Positions 1-9,815 of a DNA stretch of 64,000 nucleotides are shown here, one piece after another. Every line of letters starts with the position of its first letter. Position 1 is the first letter of the stretch. A program made the position numbers and the translations under genes. The notes under the pieces were generated by a model. It was not told the origin of the DNA. It was given only the letters and a program-made list of their open reading frames with translations, and did not search any database. Origin of the DNA: Flavobacterium aquidurense (lineage in GTDB: Bacteria; Bacteroidota; Bacteroidia; Flavobacteriales; Flavobacteriaceae); the NCBI GenBank assembly GCA_900107365.1, contig FNPS01000004.1:1-64000 (forward strand), given 5' to 3'.

Positions 1-3000
1 AAACTAATATTGGCAGCTGATGGTTCTTATACCTATATGCCAGCTGCAAACTTCCATGGTACCGATACGGTAGATTATACGCTAACCGATGGTAACCTTA
101 CAGACATTGGAACCCTTACTATAACGGTAACACCGGTAAACGATGCTCCTGTGGCGGTTGATGATGTAAATGCAACAGATGAAGACACAACTTTGACAGT
201 TGAAGTGAATTCACCAAATAATTTATTAGCTAATGATACAGATGCTGATGGTGATATATTGACAATAAGTCAATTTGCTATTGGATCAACAATCTATACA
301 ATTGGCAGTACAGCTAATTTCAGCGAAGGAAGTCTTACAATAAATGCGAATGGTAGTTACGTTTTTGTACCGAAACCAGATTATAATGGATCAGTACCAA
401 AAGTGACATATACTGTTACAGATGGAGTGGATTCTGTTACAGCAAATTTATTTATTACTGTAAATCCGGTGAATGAATTGCTTGTAATAAATGATGACGC
501 AGCAAGTTCAGTTGTAGGTTCAAATCAAGCAATTACTATATTGAATGTTCTTGGAAACGATACAAAAGGTGGATCATCAATAGTACTATCAGAAGTGACT
601 ATAGCGGAAACAGTTGTTGATCCAACAGGATTTATAAAACTGAATTCAGATGGTACAATTGTTTTAAAAGCTAATGCTCCGGCTGGAACTTATAATTTGA
701 CGTATCAGGTATGTGAAGTAAACACAACAAACTGTGCAACAGCAACAGTAATAATCTCAGTTATTGCGCCGGTTATTGATGCCTTAAAAGAAACAACATC
801 TCCAATAAATGGGACTATTGGCGGAACAACAACTTCATTAGTGTCAAATGACACTTTAAATGGCAGTCCGGTTGTCATCGGAACGAATCCGGGACAAGTG
901 ATTCTTACTCCAGTATCAGTTCCGACAGGACTTTCCCTAAATACAGATGGAAGTGTAAAGGTCGATGGTGGAACTAAAGCCGGAACATATAATGTAGAAT
1001 ATAAAATCTGTGAAGTAAACAATCCGACCAACTGCGACAGTGTAATTTCGCAAGTTGTGGTAACAGGGGGCGATTTACTAGCGAATCCTGATATAATAGG
1101 ATCAGTGGTTGGAATAAATCAACCTACAACACTTGTCAATGTTTTTGCAAATGACACAAACAATGGCTTGCCAGTTGTTGCGACTGATATGAAACTTTCT
1201 ATAATAACTCCGGATCCAGGAGGATTTATCACTTTAAATCCTGACGGGTCAGCGATATTAGGAGCTAATGCACCAGCTGGAACTTATGAATTGATATATC
1301 AGATTTGTGAAAAATTGAACCCGGCAAATTGTAGTTCGGCGTCAATAAAAGTAACCGTTACAGCACCAACAATGACAGTAACGGCAAATAGTTATTGTTC
1401 TAATGATGTTCCGTACGTATCATATAGCGTAAGGGCAGATAATTTCACTCCAAATAATTTATTAACCATAAAATGGATTGACAGTGCAAACAATGTTGTA
1501 GCTACTCAAACAAATTTACCATTGACTGGAAATGTTTTATGGCCGGGTGCCATTGTTGATAGCAACGGAATAGGACTTGATTGGCCTGGATGGTTATTGA
1601 CAAATGGTCAATGGACCGAAGGTGTTGACGGATTTGAAAATACCAGAACTGGTGTGACAATGCAGTTTTCATTAAACCCTACAGTAAATGTAATTGTAAA
1701 TTATCCTCCAGCAACGCCACAGTGTAATGCAAGACCAACATTTGCAATAAAAGCAAATAATGATATTGCTGGACCAATTGATAGCGATAAAGGGCAAGGT
1801 ACATCCGTAAATATATTTAATAATGATACATTAAATGGAACCGTTGTAAATCCTGCAAGTGTCATTTTAAGTACAGTTGTTTCAAATTCTAACTTGAATT
1901 TAAAAGCAGACGGTTCAATTGAAATAAAGTCAGGAACTCCATCAGGTATTTATCAATTGACGTATCAAATTTGTGATGTTTCAAATTTATCGAATTGCAG
2001 CCAGGCTATCGTACGAGTTACGGTTTTAAATATTAGTGATCCTGCTCCGCCAACACCGGGACAATATGCACAAATCGTCCTTACTAATGACAACGCAAGA
2101 AGTGTTGATGGAATAAATGGAGAAATTGAATTTATAAACGTTCTCGACAATGATTTATTAAATGCATTGCCAATTGACCCGACAAAGGTTGTGATTGCTA
2201 ATACACCAAAAAGCCCTTATTTTGAATTTAATTCAGATGGAACAGTGAGTGTTAAACCAAATACCCCTGGAGGAAATTATGCGTTAACATATCAGGTTTG
2301 CGAAAAAGCAAATGCAACAAATTGCTATACAGCAATATTGAATGTTTTTGTTGAAGTTCCTGCTATTGCAATCATTAAAACCGCAGTTTTCAATGATGAG
2401 AATGGTAATGGATTTGCAAATGCAGGTGAAACGATTACATATAAATTTAAAGTTAGTAATATTGGTAACGTTCCATTAACAAGAATTGCAATCGCAGATC
2501 ATTTATCTGGTGTTGTGCTTTCAGGGGAGGCAATTGATTTGGATGTAAAGGAATATGACGAAAATAATTTTACAGCTCAATATAAGATTACCCAAGATGA
2601 TATCAATCATGGAAGTGTAAGTAATCAGGCAAGTGTTCAGGGACGAAGTGGAAAAGGAGTCCTTGTTGAGGATAAGTCAGATGATTCGAGTAATCTAGAA
2701 GATAGGCCAACAGTTTTACCGTTAAATGGCTGTCAAATCAAAGTTTTTAATGCTTTTTCTCCAAATGGAGATTCAAAAAATAGCAGATTCTATATTCAGG
2801 GATTAGAATGTTATCCTGATAATACGGTTGAAATCTATAATCGTTGGGGTGTGTTAGTATTTGATATAGATCACTACAACAATGAAGATAGAGTCTTTAT
2901 TGGGATATCAGCAGGTCGTGCAACGATAAAACAAACTGATGGTCTTCCGGTGGGAACCTATTTCTATATTCTGAAATACAAAGACAGTGATTCAAATCCA

Positions 3001-3036
3001 CATGAACTATCTGGTTACGTATATATTAACAAATAA
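1..3036 (+). CDS. Giant repeat adhesin with CHU_C-type T9SS sorting domain (5' end outside window)
   Basis: The frame is open from base 1, so this is the 3' part (about 1011 codons) of a larger gene. The N-terminal visible part has VCBS/cadherin-like repeats (motif LLANDTDADGD). About five Ig-like repeats of roughly 100 residues follow, each ending in a pattern like TYQVCEVNTTNC with two cysteines, and one divergent module (about residues 450-580) interrupts them. Near residue 790-880 a DUF11-like module begins (motif DENGNGFANAGETITY). The last ~100 residues match the gliding-motility C-terminal domain (FSPNGDSKN, then VEIYNRWG, then a final YVYINK). By family knowledge such type B C-terminal domains send proteins through the type IX secretion system to the cell surface and depend on a cognate SprF-like protein, which is the next gene. 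Function is inferred to be surface adhesion, possibly in gliding. The ligand is unknown. Confidence 0.88.
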   Translation, partial: KLILAADGSYTYMPAANFHGTDTVDYTLTDGNLTDIGTLTITVTPVNDAPVAVDDVNATDEDTTLTVEVNSPNNLLANDTDADGDILTISQFAIGSTIYTIGSTANFSEGSLTINANGSYVFVPKPDYNGSVPKVTYTVTDGVDSVTANLFITVNPVNELLVINDDAASSVVGSNQAITILNVLGNDTKGGSSIVLSEVTIAETVVDPTGFIKLNSDGTIVLKANAPAGTYNLTYQVCEVNTTNCATATVIISVIAPVIDALKETTSPINGTIGGTTTSLVSNDTLNGSPVVIGTNPGQVILTPVSVPTGLSLNTDGSVKVDGGTKAGTYNVEYKICEVNNPTNCDSVISQVVVTGGDLLANPDIIGSVVGINQPTTLVNVFANDTNNGLPVVATDMKLSIITPDPGGFITLNPDGSAILGANAPAGTYELIYQICEKLNPANCSSASIKVTVTAPTMTVTANSYCSNDVPYVSYSVRADNFTPNNLLTIKWIDSANNVVATQTNLPLTGNVLWPGAIVDSNGIGLDWPGWLLTNGQWTEGVDGFENTRTGVTMQFSLNPTVNVIVNYPPATPQCNARPTFAIKANNDIAGPIDSDKGQGTSVNIFNNDTLNGTVVNPASVILSTVVSNSNLNLKADGSIEIKSGTPSGIYQLTYQICDVSNLSNCSQAIVRVTVLNISDPAPPTPGQYAQIVLTNDNARSVDGINGEIEFINVLDNDLLNALPIDPTKVVIANTPKSPYFEFNSDGTVSVKPNTPGGNYALTYQVCEKANATNCYTAILNVFVEVPAIAIIKTAVFNDENGNGFANAGETITYKFKVSNIGNVPLTRIAIADHLSGVVLSGEAIDLDVKEYDENNFTAQYKITQDDINHGSVSNQASVQGRSGKGVLVEDKSDDSSNLEDRPTVLPLNGCQIKVFNAFSPNGDSKNSRFYIQGLECYPDNTVEIYNRWGVLVFDIDHYNNEDRVFIGISAGRATIKQTDGLPVGTYFYILKYKDSDSNPHELSGYVYINK

Positions 3037-3042
3037 AAATGA

Positions 3043-3075
3043 TAAACGGTTTAGTTTGTAACTAAGCCGTTTTTA
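3043..3075 (+). terminator. Likely terminator after the adhesin gene
   Basis: A ten-base stem (AACGGTTTAG pairing with CTAAGCCGTT, one G-T pair) is followed by five T residues just after the adhesin stop codon. It ends 12 bases before the PorP/SprF start, so it may only attenuate expression of the downstream genes. Confidence 0.5.
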
Positions 3076-3086
3076 AAGCTTATTAA

Positions 3087-3995
3087 ATGAAAAGATTAAT
3101 TTTATTAGTGTTTGTGTTTTTTTCAATTCTATGTTCAGCGCAGCAAGATGCTCAGTTTACACAATATATGTATAACACAATTTCGGTTAATCCTGCCTAT
3201 GCAGGATCACGTGGGGTATTAAGTGTTTTTGGTTTATATCGTACACAATGGATTGGACTGGACGGAGCGCCTGAAACAAGTACTTTTTCAATAAATACAC
3301 CTTTAAATAATAGTAAGTTAGGATTGGGAGTTTCTTTAGTAAACGATAAGATTGGACCAACAAACGAAAACACGCTTTCAGCGGATTTATCTTATAGTAT
3401 ACCAACCTCTGAAACGTTTAAACTTTCCTTCGGAATAAAAGCGACAGCTAATATTTTTAATCTGGATGTGAGTAAATTAAGTTTTGAAGATCAGGACGAT
3501 CCTCAATTTCAAGGTTTAGATAATAAATTTACTCCTAATATTGGAGCAGGTGTTTATTGGCATTCTGATAAAGCTTATTTAGGATTATCTGTTCCTAATT
3601 TTATCGAAACAAATCGTTATGATGATAATGATACTGCCATTTTCAAAGATAAAATAAATTACTATTTCATGGCAGGTTATGTTTTTGATCTTAATTACGA
3701 TATCAAATTCAAACCTGCATTGCTTACCAAAATGGTTCAGGGAGCTCCTTTGCAAGTCGATGTTTCAGGTAATTTTATGTTCTATGAAAAGTTTACTCTT
3801 GGTCTTGCTTATCGTTGGAGTGCTTCTGTAAGTGCGATGGCAGGCTTTCAGGTTTCAGACGGTCTGTATATAGGTTACGGATATGATCATGAAACCACCA
3901 ATTTACAAAAATACAATTCTGGTTCACATGAAATCTTCCTTCGTTTCGAGTTTTTTAATAATTATAATAAAATGATATCCCCAAGATTCTTTTAA
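3087..3995 (+). CDS. PorP/SprF family type IX secretion membrane protein
   Basis: 302 residues with an N-terminal signal peptide (hydrophobic stretch ending CSAQQ) and the family's typical start of the mature part (DAQFTQYMYN, then VNPAYAGSRG). The rest alternates short polar and aromatic segments, as expected for an outer-membrane beta-barrel, and the protein ends in Phe. PorP/SprF proteins are T9SS-associated. In F. johnsoniae, SprF is needed for surface delivery of the adhesin SprB encoded beside it. This gene lies 50 bases after an adhesin with the same kind of sorting domain and 11 bases before an OmpA-like gene. I infer it is the dedicated partner of that adhesin. Confidence 0.9.
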   Translation: MKRLILLVFVFFSILCSAQQDAQFTQYMYNTISVNPAYAGSRGVLSVFGLYRTQWIGLDGAPETSTFSINTPLNNSKLGLGVSLVNDKIGPTNENTLSADLSYSIPTSETFKLSFGIKATANIFNLDVSKLSFEDQDDPQFQGLDNKFTPNIGAGVYWHSDKAYLGLSVPNFIETNRYDDNDTAIFKDKINYYFMAGYVFDLNYDIKFKPALLTKMVQGAPLQVDVSGNFMFYEKFTLGLAYRWSASVSAMAGFQVSDGLYIGYGYDHETTNLQKYNSGSHEIFLRFEFFNNYNKMISPRFF

Positions 3996-4006
3996 TAAGA
4001 CCTACA

Positions 4007-6007
4007 ATGAGAATTAAAAATTTAAGTTACACCGTTTTATTTTTATGCTTTTTTATCAAAATAAATGCGCAAACAACAAGTACAAAATTTGCCGATAAAC
4101 AATATGATGATTATGCTTATGCAGATGCCATAAAAGCATATGAAAATATTGTAAACAAAGGCAAAACGGATGAAAAAATTGTACAACGATTGGGTAACTG
4201 TTATTATTTTATTGGAGAACTTCAAGAAGCCTTAAAGTGGTTTGACGAATTATTCAGAATGAATGAAAAGCAAGAAGCTGAATATTTATATCGATATGCC
4301 CAATGTCTTAAATCTGATGGAAATTATCGTAAAGCAGATGAGATTTTAGAGAAATTTAATCAAAATGCTGTTTTAGAAAAAAGAGCTGCTTTAAGTAGGA
4401 ATGATAAAAATTATTTAGAAGAAATAAAGTCAAATTCAGGTAGATTTGAAATTGCCGATGCCGGAATTAATTCGCCGTATTCTGACTATGGTAGTGTAGT
4501 TTATGATAATAAAATAGTTTTTACTTCGGCAAGAGATACCGGAGGAATTGGTAAAAATAATTTTAAATGGACAAATAAATCTTTTTCAAAATTGTATAAG
4601 GCTGAAATGATGCCGGATGGTGCTGTTGGAAAACCCAAACTTTTTCAGAAAAAAGAGAATGCAAAGTTTAATGAATCGACTCCTGTCTTTACGAAAGATG
4701 GACGAACAATGTATTTTACCCGAAATAATTTCATAGACGGAAAAAGAGGTAAAAGTGAAAAACAAATAACACTTTTAAAATTATATAAAGCTGAGTTGAT
4801 AAACGATGAATGGGAAAACATAAAAGAACTTCCATTTAATAGCGACCAATATAGTACCGCACATCCTACTTTAAGCAATGATGAAAAATATTTATATTTT
4901 GCTTCAGACATGCCCGGAACTTTAGGACAATCAGATTTATATAAAGTGAAGATAAATGAAGATGGCACTTTTGAAAAACCTGAAAATCTTGGATCTTCAA
5001 TTAATACAGAAGGAAGGGAAACTTTTCCTTTTATATCTGGAGATAATGAGCTTTACTTTGCATCAGATGGTCGTCCGGGATTGGGTGGGTTAGATGTTTT
5101 TGTTACAAAAATAAATGATGATGGGATTTTTGAAGAGATACAAAATGTAGGGGAGCCGATAAATAGTAAACAAGACGATTTTGGATTTACAATTGATAGT
5201 AAAAATAGAATCGGTTTTTTCTCTTCCAATAGAGAAGCAGGCCATGGTTTAGATGATATTTATCGATTTAGAGAAACCAGAAAATTGGTTTGCGAGCAAG
5301 ATTTGATTGGTTATGTTAATGACGCCGAATCAAATGAAATGCTTTCTAATGCTGCGCTGACTTTATTTGATGAAAATTTTATTGCTATTAAGACGATTAG
5401 CTCAGATGAAAAAGGGAATTATATTTTCGCAAAAATAAAATGTGGTAAAAAATATACGATCAGGGCTTCTAAAAATGATTACGGAATAAAGGAAATTCCA
5501 GTTGCAATCAAAAGAGCAAATGGAACAACAACTGTTGTGATTCCGATGGATAAAATGTTTAAGCCAATGACGGCAAAGGCTATCGAAGTAAAGAAAGTTT
5601 CTGTTAGTCCGGTTAAAATCGGAGCAATAAAAGTGGGGACAGATTTAGCAAAATTACTTCATATTCCGATGAATTTTTTTGATTTAGGTAAAGCAACTAT
5701 TAAAAAAACATCCGAACCTCAATTACAAAAAATCGTAGATATGTTAAACCAATATCCGGCTATAAAACTTGATATTCGTTCGCATACAGACAGCCGACAA
5801 TCAGATGCAAATAATATGATTTTATCTGAGAAAAGAGCGCAGTCTACTAAAAATTGGTTAGTTCAGAAAGGAATTGACGAAAGTAGATTAACTGCAAAAG
5901 GATATGGTGAAACCAAGTTAGTTAACCAATGCGCTGATGGAGTAAAATGTACTGAGAAACAACATGAACAGAACAGACGAAGCGAGTTTATAATTACTAA
6001 TTTATAA
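4007..6007 (+). CDS. PorE-like TPR / beta-propeller / OmpA-domain protein
   Basis: 666 residues with a signal peptide ending INAQ. Order of parts: TPR-like helices (about residues 25-130), WD40-like PD40 propeller repeats (about 150-420, with motifs such as LYFASD repeated), a carboxypeptidase-regulatory-like beta domain (about 430-510, starting LIGYVNDAESNE), and a C-terminal OmpA-like peptidoglycan-binding domain (about 550-666, motifs FFDLGKATI, SHTDSR and LSEKRAQSTKNWL). This is the same domain order as P. gingivalis PorE, which binds peptidoglycan and links T9SS parts to the wall. Copies of this family commonly follow sprF-like genes. The spacing of 11 bases to the previous gene indicates co-transcription. 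A role in anchoring the adhesin export module is inferred. Confidence 0.85.
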   Translation: MRIKNLSYTVLFLCFFIKINAQTTSTKFADKQYDDYAYADAIKAYENIVNKGKTDEKIVQRLGNCYYFIGELQEALKWFDELFRMNEKQEAEYLYRYAQCLKSDGNYRKADEILEKFNQNAVLEKRAALSRNDKNYLEEIKSNSGRFEIADAGINSPYSDYGSVVYDNKIVFTSARDTGGIGKNNFKWTNKSFSKLYKAEMMPDGAVGKPKLFQKKENAKFNESTPVFTKDGRTMYFTRNNFIDGKRGKSEKQITLLKLYKAELINDEWENIKELPFNSDQYSTAHPTLSNDEKYLYFASDMPGTLGQSDLYKVKINEDGTFEKPENLGSSINTEGRETFPFISGDNELYFASDGRPGLGGLDVFVTKINDDGIFEEIQNVGEPINSKQDDFGFTIDSKNRIGFFSSNREAGHGLDDIYRFRETRKLVCEQDLIGYVNDAESNEMLSNAALTLFDENFIAIKTISSDEKGNYIFAKIKCGKKYTIRASKNDYGIKEIPVAIKRANGTTTVVIPMDKMFKPMTAKAIEVKKVSVSPVKIGAIKVGTDLAKLLHIPMNFFDLGKATIKKTSEPQLQKIVDMLNQYPAIKLDIRSHTDSRQSDANNMILSEKRAQSTKNWLVQKGIDESRLTAKGYGETKLVNQCADGVKCTEKQHEQNRRSEFIITNL

Positions 6008-6016
6008 ATTGTTCTT

Positions 6017-6064
6017 TTAAAGCCAAAAAACCTTTCTATTATTAGAAAGGTTTTTTGGCTTTAA
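6017..6064. terminator. Strong rho-independent terminator (22-bp perfect stem)
   Basis: Arms 6017-6038 and 6043-6064 are perfectly complementary over 22 bases with a four-base loop. The right arm contains a run of six T residues. It ends the adhesin-PorP-PorE transcript. The symmetric A and T runs would let it work in both directions, although there is no minus-strand gene nearby. Confidence 0.85.
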
Positions 6065-6258
6065 AATGCTGAAAATCAAATATGTTGTGTTTTCTGCAAA
6101 AAAACTTTAGAATTAGGTTCATTCTTTATTGGAAAGTTTTGAAAATGTAAAATATGGTGTATTATATTTAAAATGAATGTGTTAACTCTTAAAAAATGGA
6201 ATTGACTGTTATTTATGTGCATTTTTTTTTAACTTTATAGTCCTAAAATTTTTCAGAT

Positions 6259-6684
6259 ATGACTGTAAATCAAATACTAAACGCAAAAGGTAAAAATGTT
6301 TATTCCGTACTTTCAACAACAACAGTGTACGAAGCATTGAAAGTAATGGGAGAAAAAAACATAGGGGCGATCCTTGTGATTGATGGAACCGACTTAAAAG
6401 GAATACTGTCTGAAAGAGATTATGCCCGAAAAATTGTTCTAAAAGACAAATCTTCAAAAGAAACGTTTGTACATGAAATTATGGAAAGTAATGTTTTTTC
6501 AGTAAACCTTTCAAACAATATTGAAGATTGTATGGAGCTCATGAGCACAAAAAGAATCAGACATTTACCTGTTTTAGAAGATGGAATTGTGGTCGGAATT
6601 ATCTCCATTAGTGATGTTGTAAAAGCAATTATAGAAATTCAAAAAGACACAATTAATCATTTAAACTCTTATATTTCACAGTAA
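6259..6684 (+). CDS. CBS-pair domain protein
   Basis: 141 residues made almost only of two CBS motifs (about residues 8-62 and 75-132), with the typical sequences IGAILVIDG, GILSERDYARKI and KRIRHLPVLEDG. CBS pairs bind adenine nucleotides such as AMP or ATP and usually regulate a partner protein. Nothing here carries a catalytic domain, so it is a stand-alone sensor-type protein with unknown partner. It is a single gene with a terminator before it and another after it. Small proteins of this type are often annotated as inosine-monophosphate-dehydrogenase-related, but the catalytic domain is absent. Confidence 0.85.
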   Translation: MTVNQILNAKGKNVYSVLSTTTVYEALKVMGEKNIGAILVIDGTDLKGILSERDYARKIVLKDKSSKETFVHEIMESNVFSVNLSNNIEDCMELMSTKRIRHLPVLEDGIVVGIISISDVVKAIIEIQKDTINHLNSYISQ

Positions 6685-6710
6685 TTAAAGTTTTAAAATA
6701 AAATTTATTA

Positions 6711-6742
6711 AATAGTCCAAATTATCTTGGGCTATTTTTTTT
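6711..6742 (+). terminator. Terminator after the CBS gene
   Basis: A ten-base stem (6711-6720 with 6727-6736, one G-T pair) with a six-base loop is followed by a T run to 6742. Confidence 0.75.
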
Positions 6743-6809
6743 GACCTTTCTAAAATGTTATTTTAATAAAAGAAAGCTATAAAAAGACGGCATTTTAAAA
6801 CAAGACTTA

Positions 6810-6817
6810 TATCTTTG
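6810..6817 (+). promoter_or_regulatory. Putative -7 element for maeB
   Basis: TATCTTTG matches the Bacteroidota -7 consensus TAnnTTTG. The expected start of transcription, about 7 bases downstream, gives a leader of roughly 20 bases. I see no clear -33 element. Confidence 0.5.
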
Positions 6818-6842
6818 TAAGCTAGAATAAAAGCTAAAAATA

Positions 6843-9134
6843 ATGAACAAAGAGAGTAAAAGAAGAGAAGCGTTACTGTATCATTCAGAACCAACTCCAG
6901 GAAAAATTCAGGTAGTTCCAACAAAAAAATATGCAACCCAAAGAGATTTGTCTTTGGCTTATTCGCCAGGTGTTGCAGAGCCGTGTTTAGAAATTGCAGC
7001 AAACGTAGAAGACGTTTATAAATATACAGCAAAAGGAAATTTAGTTGCCGTTATCTCAAACGGAACAGCTGTTTTAGGATTAGGAAATATTGGTCCGGAA
7101 GCTTCCAAGCCAGTAATGGAAGGAAAAGGATTACTCTTTAAAATATTCTCTGATATTGATGTTTTTGATATTGAAGTTAATACAGAAAATGTTGAAGAAT
7201 TTATTCAGACGGTAAAAAATATTGCTCCAACTTTTGGAGGAATCAATTTAGAAGATATTAAAGCACCGGAATCTTTTGAAATCGAAAGAAGATTGGTAGA
7301 AGAATTGGATATTCCTGTAATGCACGACGATCAGCACGGAACAGCAATTATCTCTTCAGCAGCTTTGATCAACGCACTTGAATTAGCAGGAAAAAAAGCA
7401 GAAGATGTAAAAGTAGTAGTTTCAGGTGCAGGATCTGCAGCTATAGCCTGTACTGATTTATATGTTTTGTTAGGTGTAAAAGTCGAAAATATATTAATGT
7501 TTAATAGTAAAGGACTTTTAACAAAAGACAATCCTTCATTGTCAGAGTTGCAACTGAAATATGCAATTGATGGTGCTAAGATTGAGTTAGCAGAAGCGGT
7601 AAAAGGTGCCGATGTTTTCATAGGGTTATCTTCAGGGGATATTCTGTCAGCAGAAATGTTATTGACAATGAAAGATAATCCGATTGTATTTGCAATGGCA
7701 AATCCAAATCCGGAAATCGATTATAATTTAGCTGTAGAAACACGAAAAGATGTTATTATGGCTACAGGCCGTTCAGATTTTCCTAATCAGGTAAATAACG
7801 TTTTAGGTTTTCCATATATTTTTAGAGGAGCATTAGATGTAAGAGCTACGAAAATTAACGAAGCAATGAAAATGGCTGCTGTAAAAGCATTGGCAATATT
7901 GGCTAAAGAACCAGTTCCAGAACAGGTTAATGTGGCTTATGGTGCGACAAAATTAGGATTCGGTCAGGATTATATTATTCCTAAGCCATTTGATCCAAGA
8001 TTAATCACTGTTGTGGCACCAGCTGTTGCAAAAGCAGCAATGGAATCCGGAGTTGCCAAAAACCCGATAACAGACTGGACAGCTTATGAAGATGTGCTTC
8101 GCGAACGTATGGGGAATGATAATAAAATGGTTCGTTTGATGACAAACCGTGCTAAAATGGATCCAAAACGAATTGTTTTTGCAGAAGCAGATCAGTTAAA
8201 CGTTTTAAAAGCAGCACAAATCGTTCATGAAGACGGAATTGGTTTCCCTATTTTATTAGGAAATAAAGAAGTTATCTTAGAGCTTAAAGCTGAGTTAGGT
8301 TTTGATGCAGAACTTGAAATTATAGATCCTAAAACGAACGAGGAAGAAGCAAGAAGAAATAAATTTGCTAAATCATATTGGGAAACAAGAGAGAGAAGAG
8401 GAGTTTCGTTATTAGATGCTCAAAAATTCATGCGTGAAAGAAATTATTTCGCTGCCATGATGGTTAACGAAGGTGAGGCAGATGCTTTAGTGACCGGTCA
8501 TACAAGAAGTTATCCAAGCGTTGTAAAACCAATGTTACAATTAATTGAAAAAGCACATAATGCTTCATTAGTTGCCACTGCAAATATGATGTTGACATCT
8601 CGTGGACCAATGTTCTTGTCAGATACTGCAATTAATATAAATCCTTCTGCTGAAGATTTGATTAATATTGCAATTATGACGGCTAAAACGGCGAAAATGT
8701 TTGGAGTTGAACCCGTTATAGCAATGGTTTCTTATTCAAATTTTGGATCTTCAACAAGTCAGAGTGCTTCAAAAGTTAGAGAAGCAGTCGCTTATTTACA
8801 TAAAAATCATCCGGATTTAATTGTTGATGGAGAAATTCAGGCCGATTTTGCTTTGAATCAGGAAATGCTTGCCGAGAAATTCCCGTTTTCTAAATTGGCT
8901 GGAAAAAAAGTAAATACCTTAATTTTTCCTAATTTAGAATCAGCTAATATTACTTATAAATTATTGAAAGAATTATATAAAGTAAATTCAATTGGTCCAA
9001 TTATGATGGGAATGGGTAAACCAGTTCACATTTTCCAATTAGGAGCAAGCGTTGAAGAAATGGTTAATATGGCTGCAATTGCAGTTATTGATGCTCAGGA
9101 AAAAGAGAATAAAAAAAATAAATTAGCGAAATAG
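6843..9134 (+). CDS. maeB: NADP-dependent malic enzyme with phosphotransacetylase-like C-terminal domain
   Basis: 763 residues, the usual length for the fused MaeB type. The N-terminal ~430 residues form the malic enzyme, which decarboxylates malate to pyruvate. Visible motifs are [11 protein letters not shown], the block [20 protein letters not shown], the metal-site motif MHDDQHGTA and the nucleotide-binding VVSGAGSAA. Residues ~435-760 are a phosphate acetyl/butyryl transferase-like domain ([11 protein letters not shown], and a C-terminal [15 protein letters not shown]), known in other bacteria as a regulatory domain responding to acetyl-CoA. The cytoplasmic enzyme links the TCA cycle to pyruvate and NADPH supply. 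It lies just upstream of ruvA and has its own promoter-like element. Confidence 0.95.
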   Translation: MNKESKRREALLYHSEPTPGKIQVVPTKKYATQRDLSLAYSPGVAEPCLEIAANVEDVYKYTAKGNLVAVISNGTAVLGLGNIGPEASKPVMEGKGLLFKIFSDIDVFDIEVNTENVEEFIQTVKNIAPTFGGINLEDIKAPESFEIERRLVEELDIPVMHDDQHGTAIISSAALINALELAGKKAEDVKVVVSGAGSAAIACTDLYVLLGVKVENILMFNSKGLLTKDNPSLSELQLKYAIDGAKIELAEAVKGADVFIGLSSGDILSAEMLLTMKDNPIVFAMANPNPEIDYNLAVETRKDVIMATGRSDFPNQVNNVLGFPYIFRGALDVRATKINEAMKMAAVKALAILAKEPVPEQVNVAYGATKLGFGQDYIIPKPFDPRLITVVAPAVAKAAMESGVAKNPITDWTAYEDVLRERMGNDNKMVRLMTNRAKMDPKRIVFAEADQLNVLKAAQIVHEDGIGFPILLGNKEVILELKAELGFDAELEIIDPKTNEEEARRNKFAKSYWETRERRGVSLLDAQKFMRERNYFAAMMVNEGEADALVTGHTRSYPSVVKPMLQLIEKAHNASLVATANMMLTSRGPMFLSDTAININPSAEDLINIAIMTAKTAKMFGVEPVIAMVSYSNFGSSTSQSASKVREAVAYLHKNHPDLIVDGEIQADFALNQEMLAEKFPFSKLAGKKVNTLIFPNLESANITYKLLKELYKVNSIGPIMMGMGKPVHIFQLGASVEEMVNMAAIAVIDAQEKENKKNKLAK

Positions 9135-9184
9135 CCAATTTAATAGGATCAAATAATATTGTCTTATTTTTATTGCATTTTTAT

Positions 9185-9192
9185 TATATTTG
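9185..9192 (+). promoter_or_regulatory. Putative promoter for ruvA-sprA
   Basis: TATATTTG fits TAnnTTTG. A TTG at 9159-9161, 23 bases upstream, could serve as the -33 box. The predicted RNA start near 9199 gives a leader of about ten bases to the ATG at 9210, which supports that start over the upstream TTG at 9159. Confidence 0.5.
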
Positions 9193-9209
9193 GTACTATA
9201 AATTATATT

Positions 9210-9791
9210 ATGATAGCACATTTGCAGGGGAAATTGGTTGAAAAAAATCCCACAGAAGTTGTAATCGATTGTGGTGGAGTGGGATACCATGTAAATATTT
9301 CTTTACACACCTTCTCATTAATTCCTAATGCTGATTTTATAAAATTGTATACGCATCTTCAAATCAAAGAAGATGCGCATACTTTATTTGGTTTTGTTGA
9401 AAAATCAGAGCGTGAAATATTTAGAATGCTCTTATCTGTTTCTGGTATCGGAGCTAATATTGCGAGAACAATGTTGTCTTCAATTGAACCCAGACAAATA
9501 ATAAATGCAATTGCTTCAGGAGATGTTGGTCTAATTCAATCAATTAAAGGGATTGGAAATAAAACTGCACAGCGGGTTATACTTGATTTAAAAGAAAAAG
9601 TGTTAAAGTTGTATGATTTAGATGAAGTTTCGGTAGTTCAAAACAATACAAATCGAGATGAAGCGTTATCTGCTTTGGAAGTTTTAGGTTTTGTTCGAAA
9701 AACTTCAGAAAAAGTCGTAGAAAAGATCGTCAAAGAAGATCCCGAAGCCACGGTTGAAACCATTATCAAAAAAGCCTTGAAAAGTCTATAA
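9210..9791 (+). CDS. ruvA: Holliday junction branch migration protein RuvA
   Basis: 193 residues when started at the ATG at 9210 (MIAHLQGKLVEK, the standard start of this family). The frame extends upstream to a TTG at 9159, but those residues are not family-like and overlap the promoter. OB-fold domain about residues 1-62, two helix-hairpin-helix motifs with GIG at 79-81 and 114-116, and a C-terminal RuvB-contacting domain about 147-193. RuvA tetramers bind Holliday junctions and load the RuvB motor during recombination repair. The sprA start is only 24 bases after the stop, so the translocon gene is probably co-transcribed with it. Confidence 0.95.
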   Translation: MIAHLQGKLVEKNPTEVVIDCGGVGYHVNISLHTFSLIPNADFIKLYTHLQIKEDAHTLFGFVEKSEREIFRMLLSVSGIGANIARTMLSSIEPRQIINAIASGDVGLIQSIKGIGNKTAQRVILDLKEKVLKLYDLDEVSVVQNNTNRDEALSALEVLGFVRKTSEKVVEKIVKEDPEATVETIIKKALKSL

Positions 9792-9815
9792 ACCTAATTA
9801 AGACACATTAATTGT

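Noticed and set aside
9159..9209. Upstream TTG extension of ruvA
   Set aside because: The residues are not family-like and the region carries the likely -7 element. The ATG at 9210 gives the standard RuvA start.
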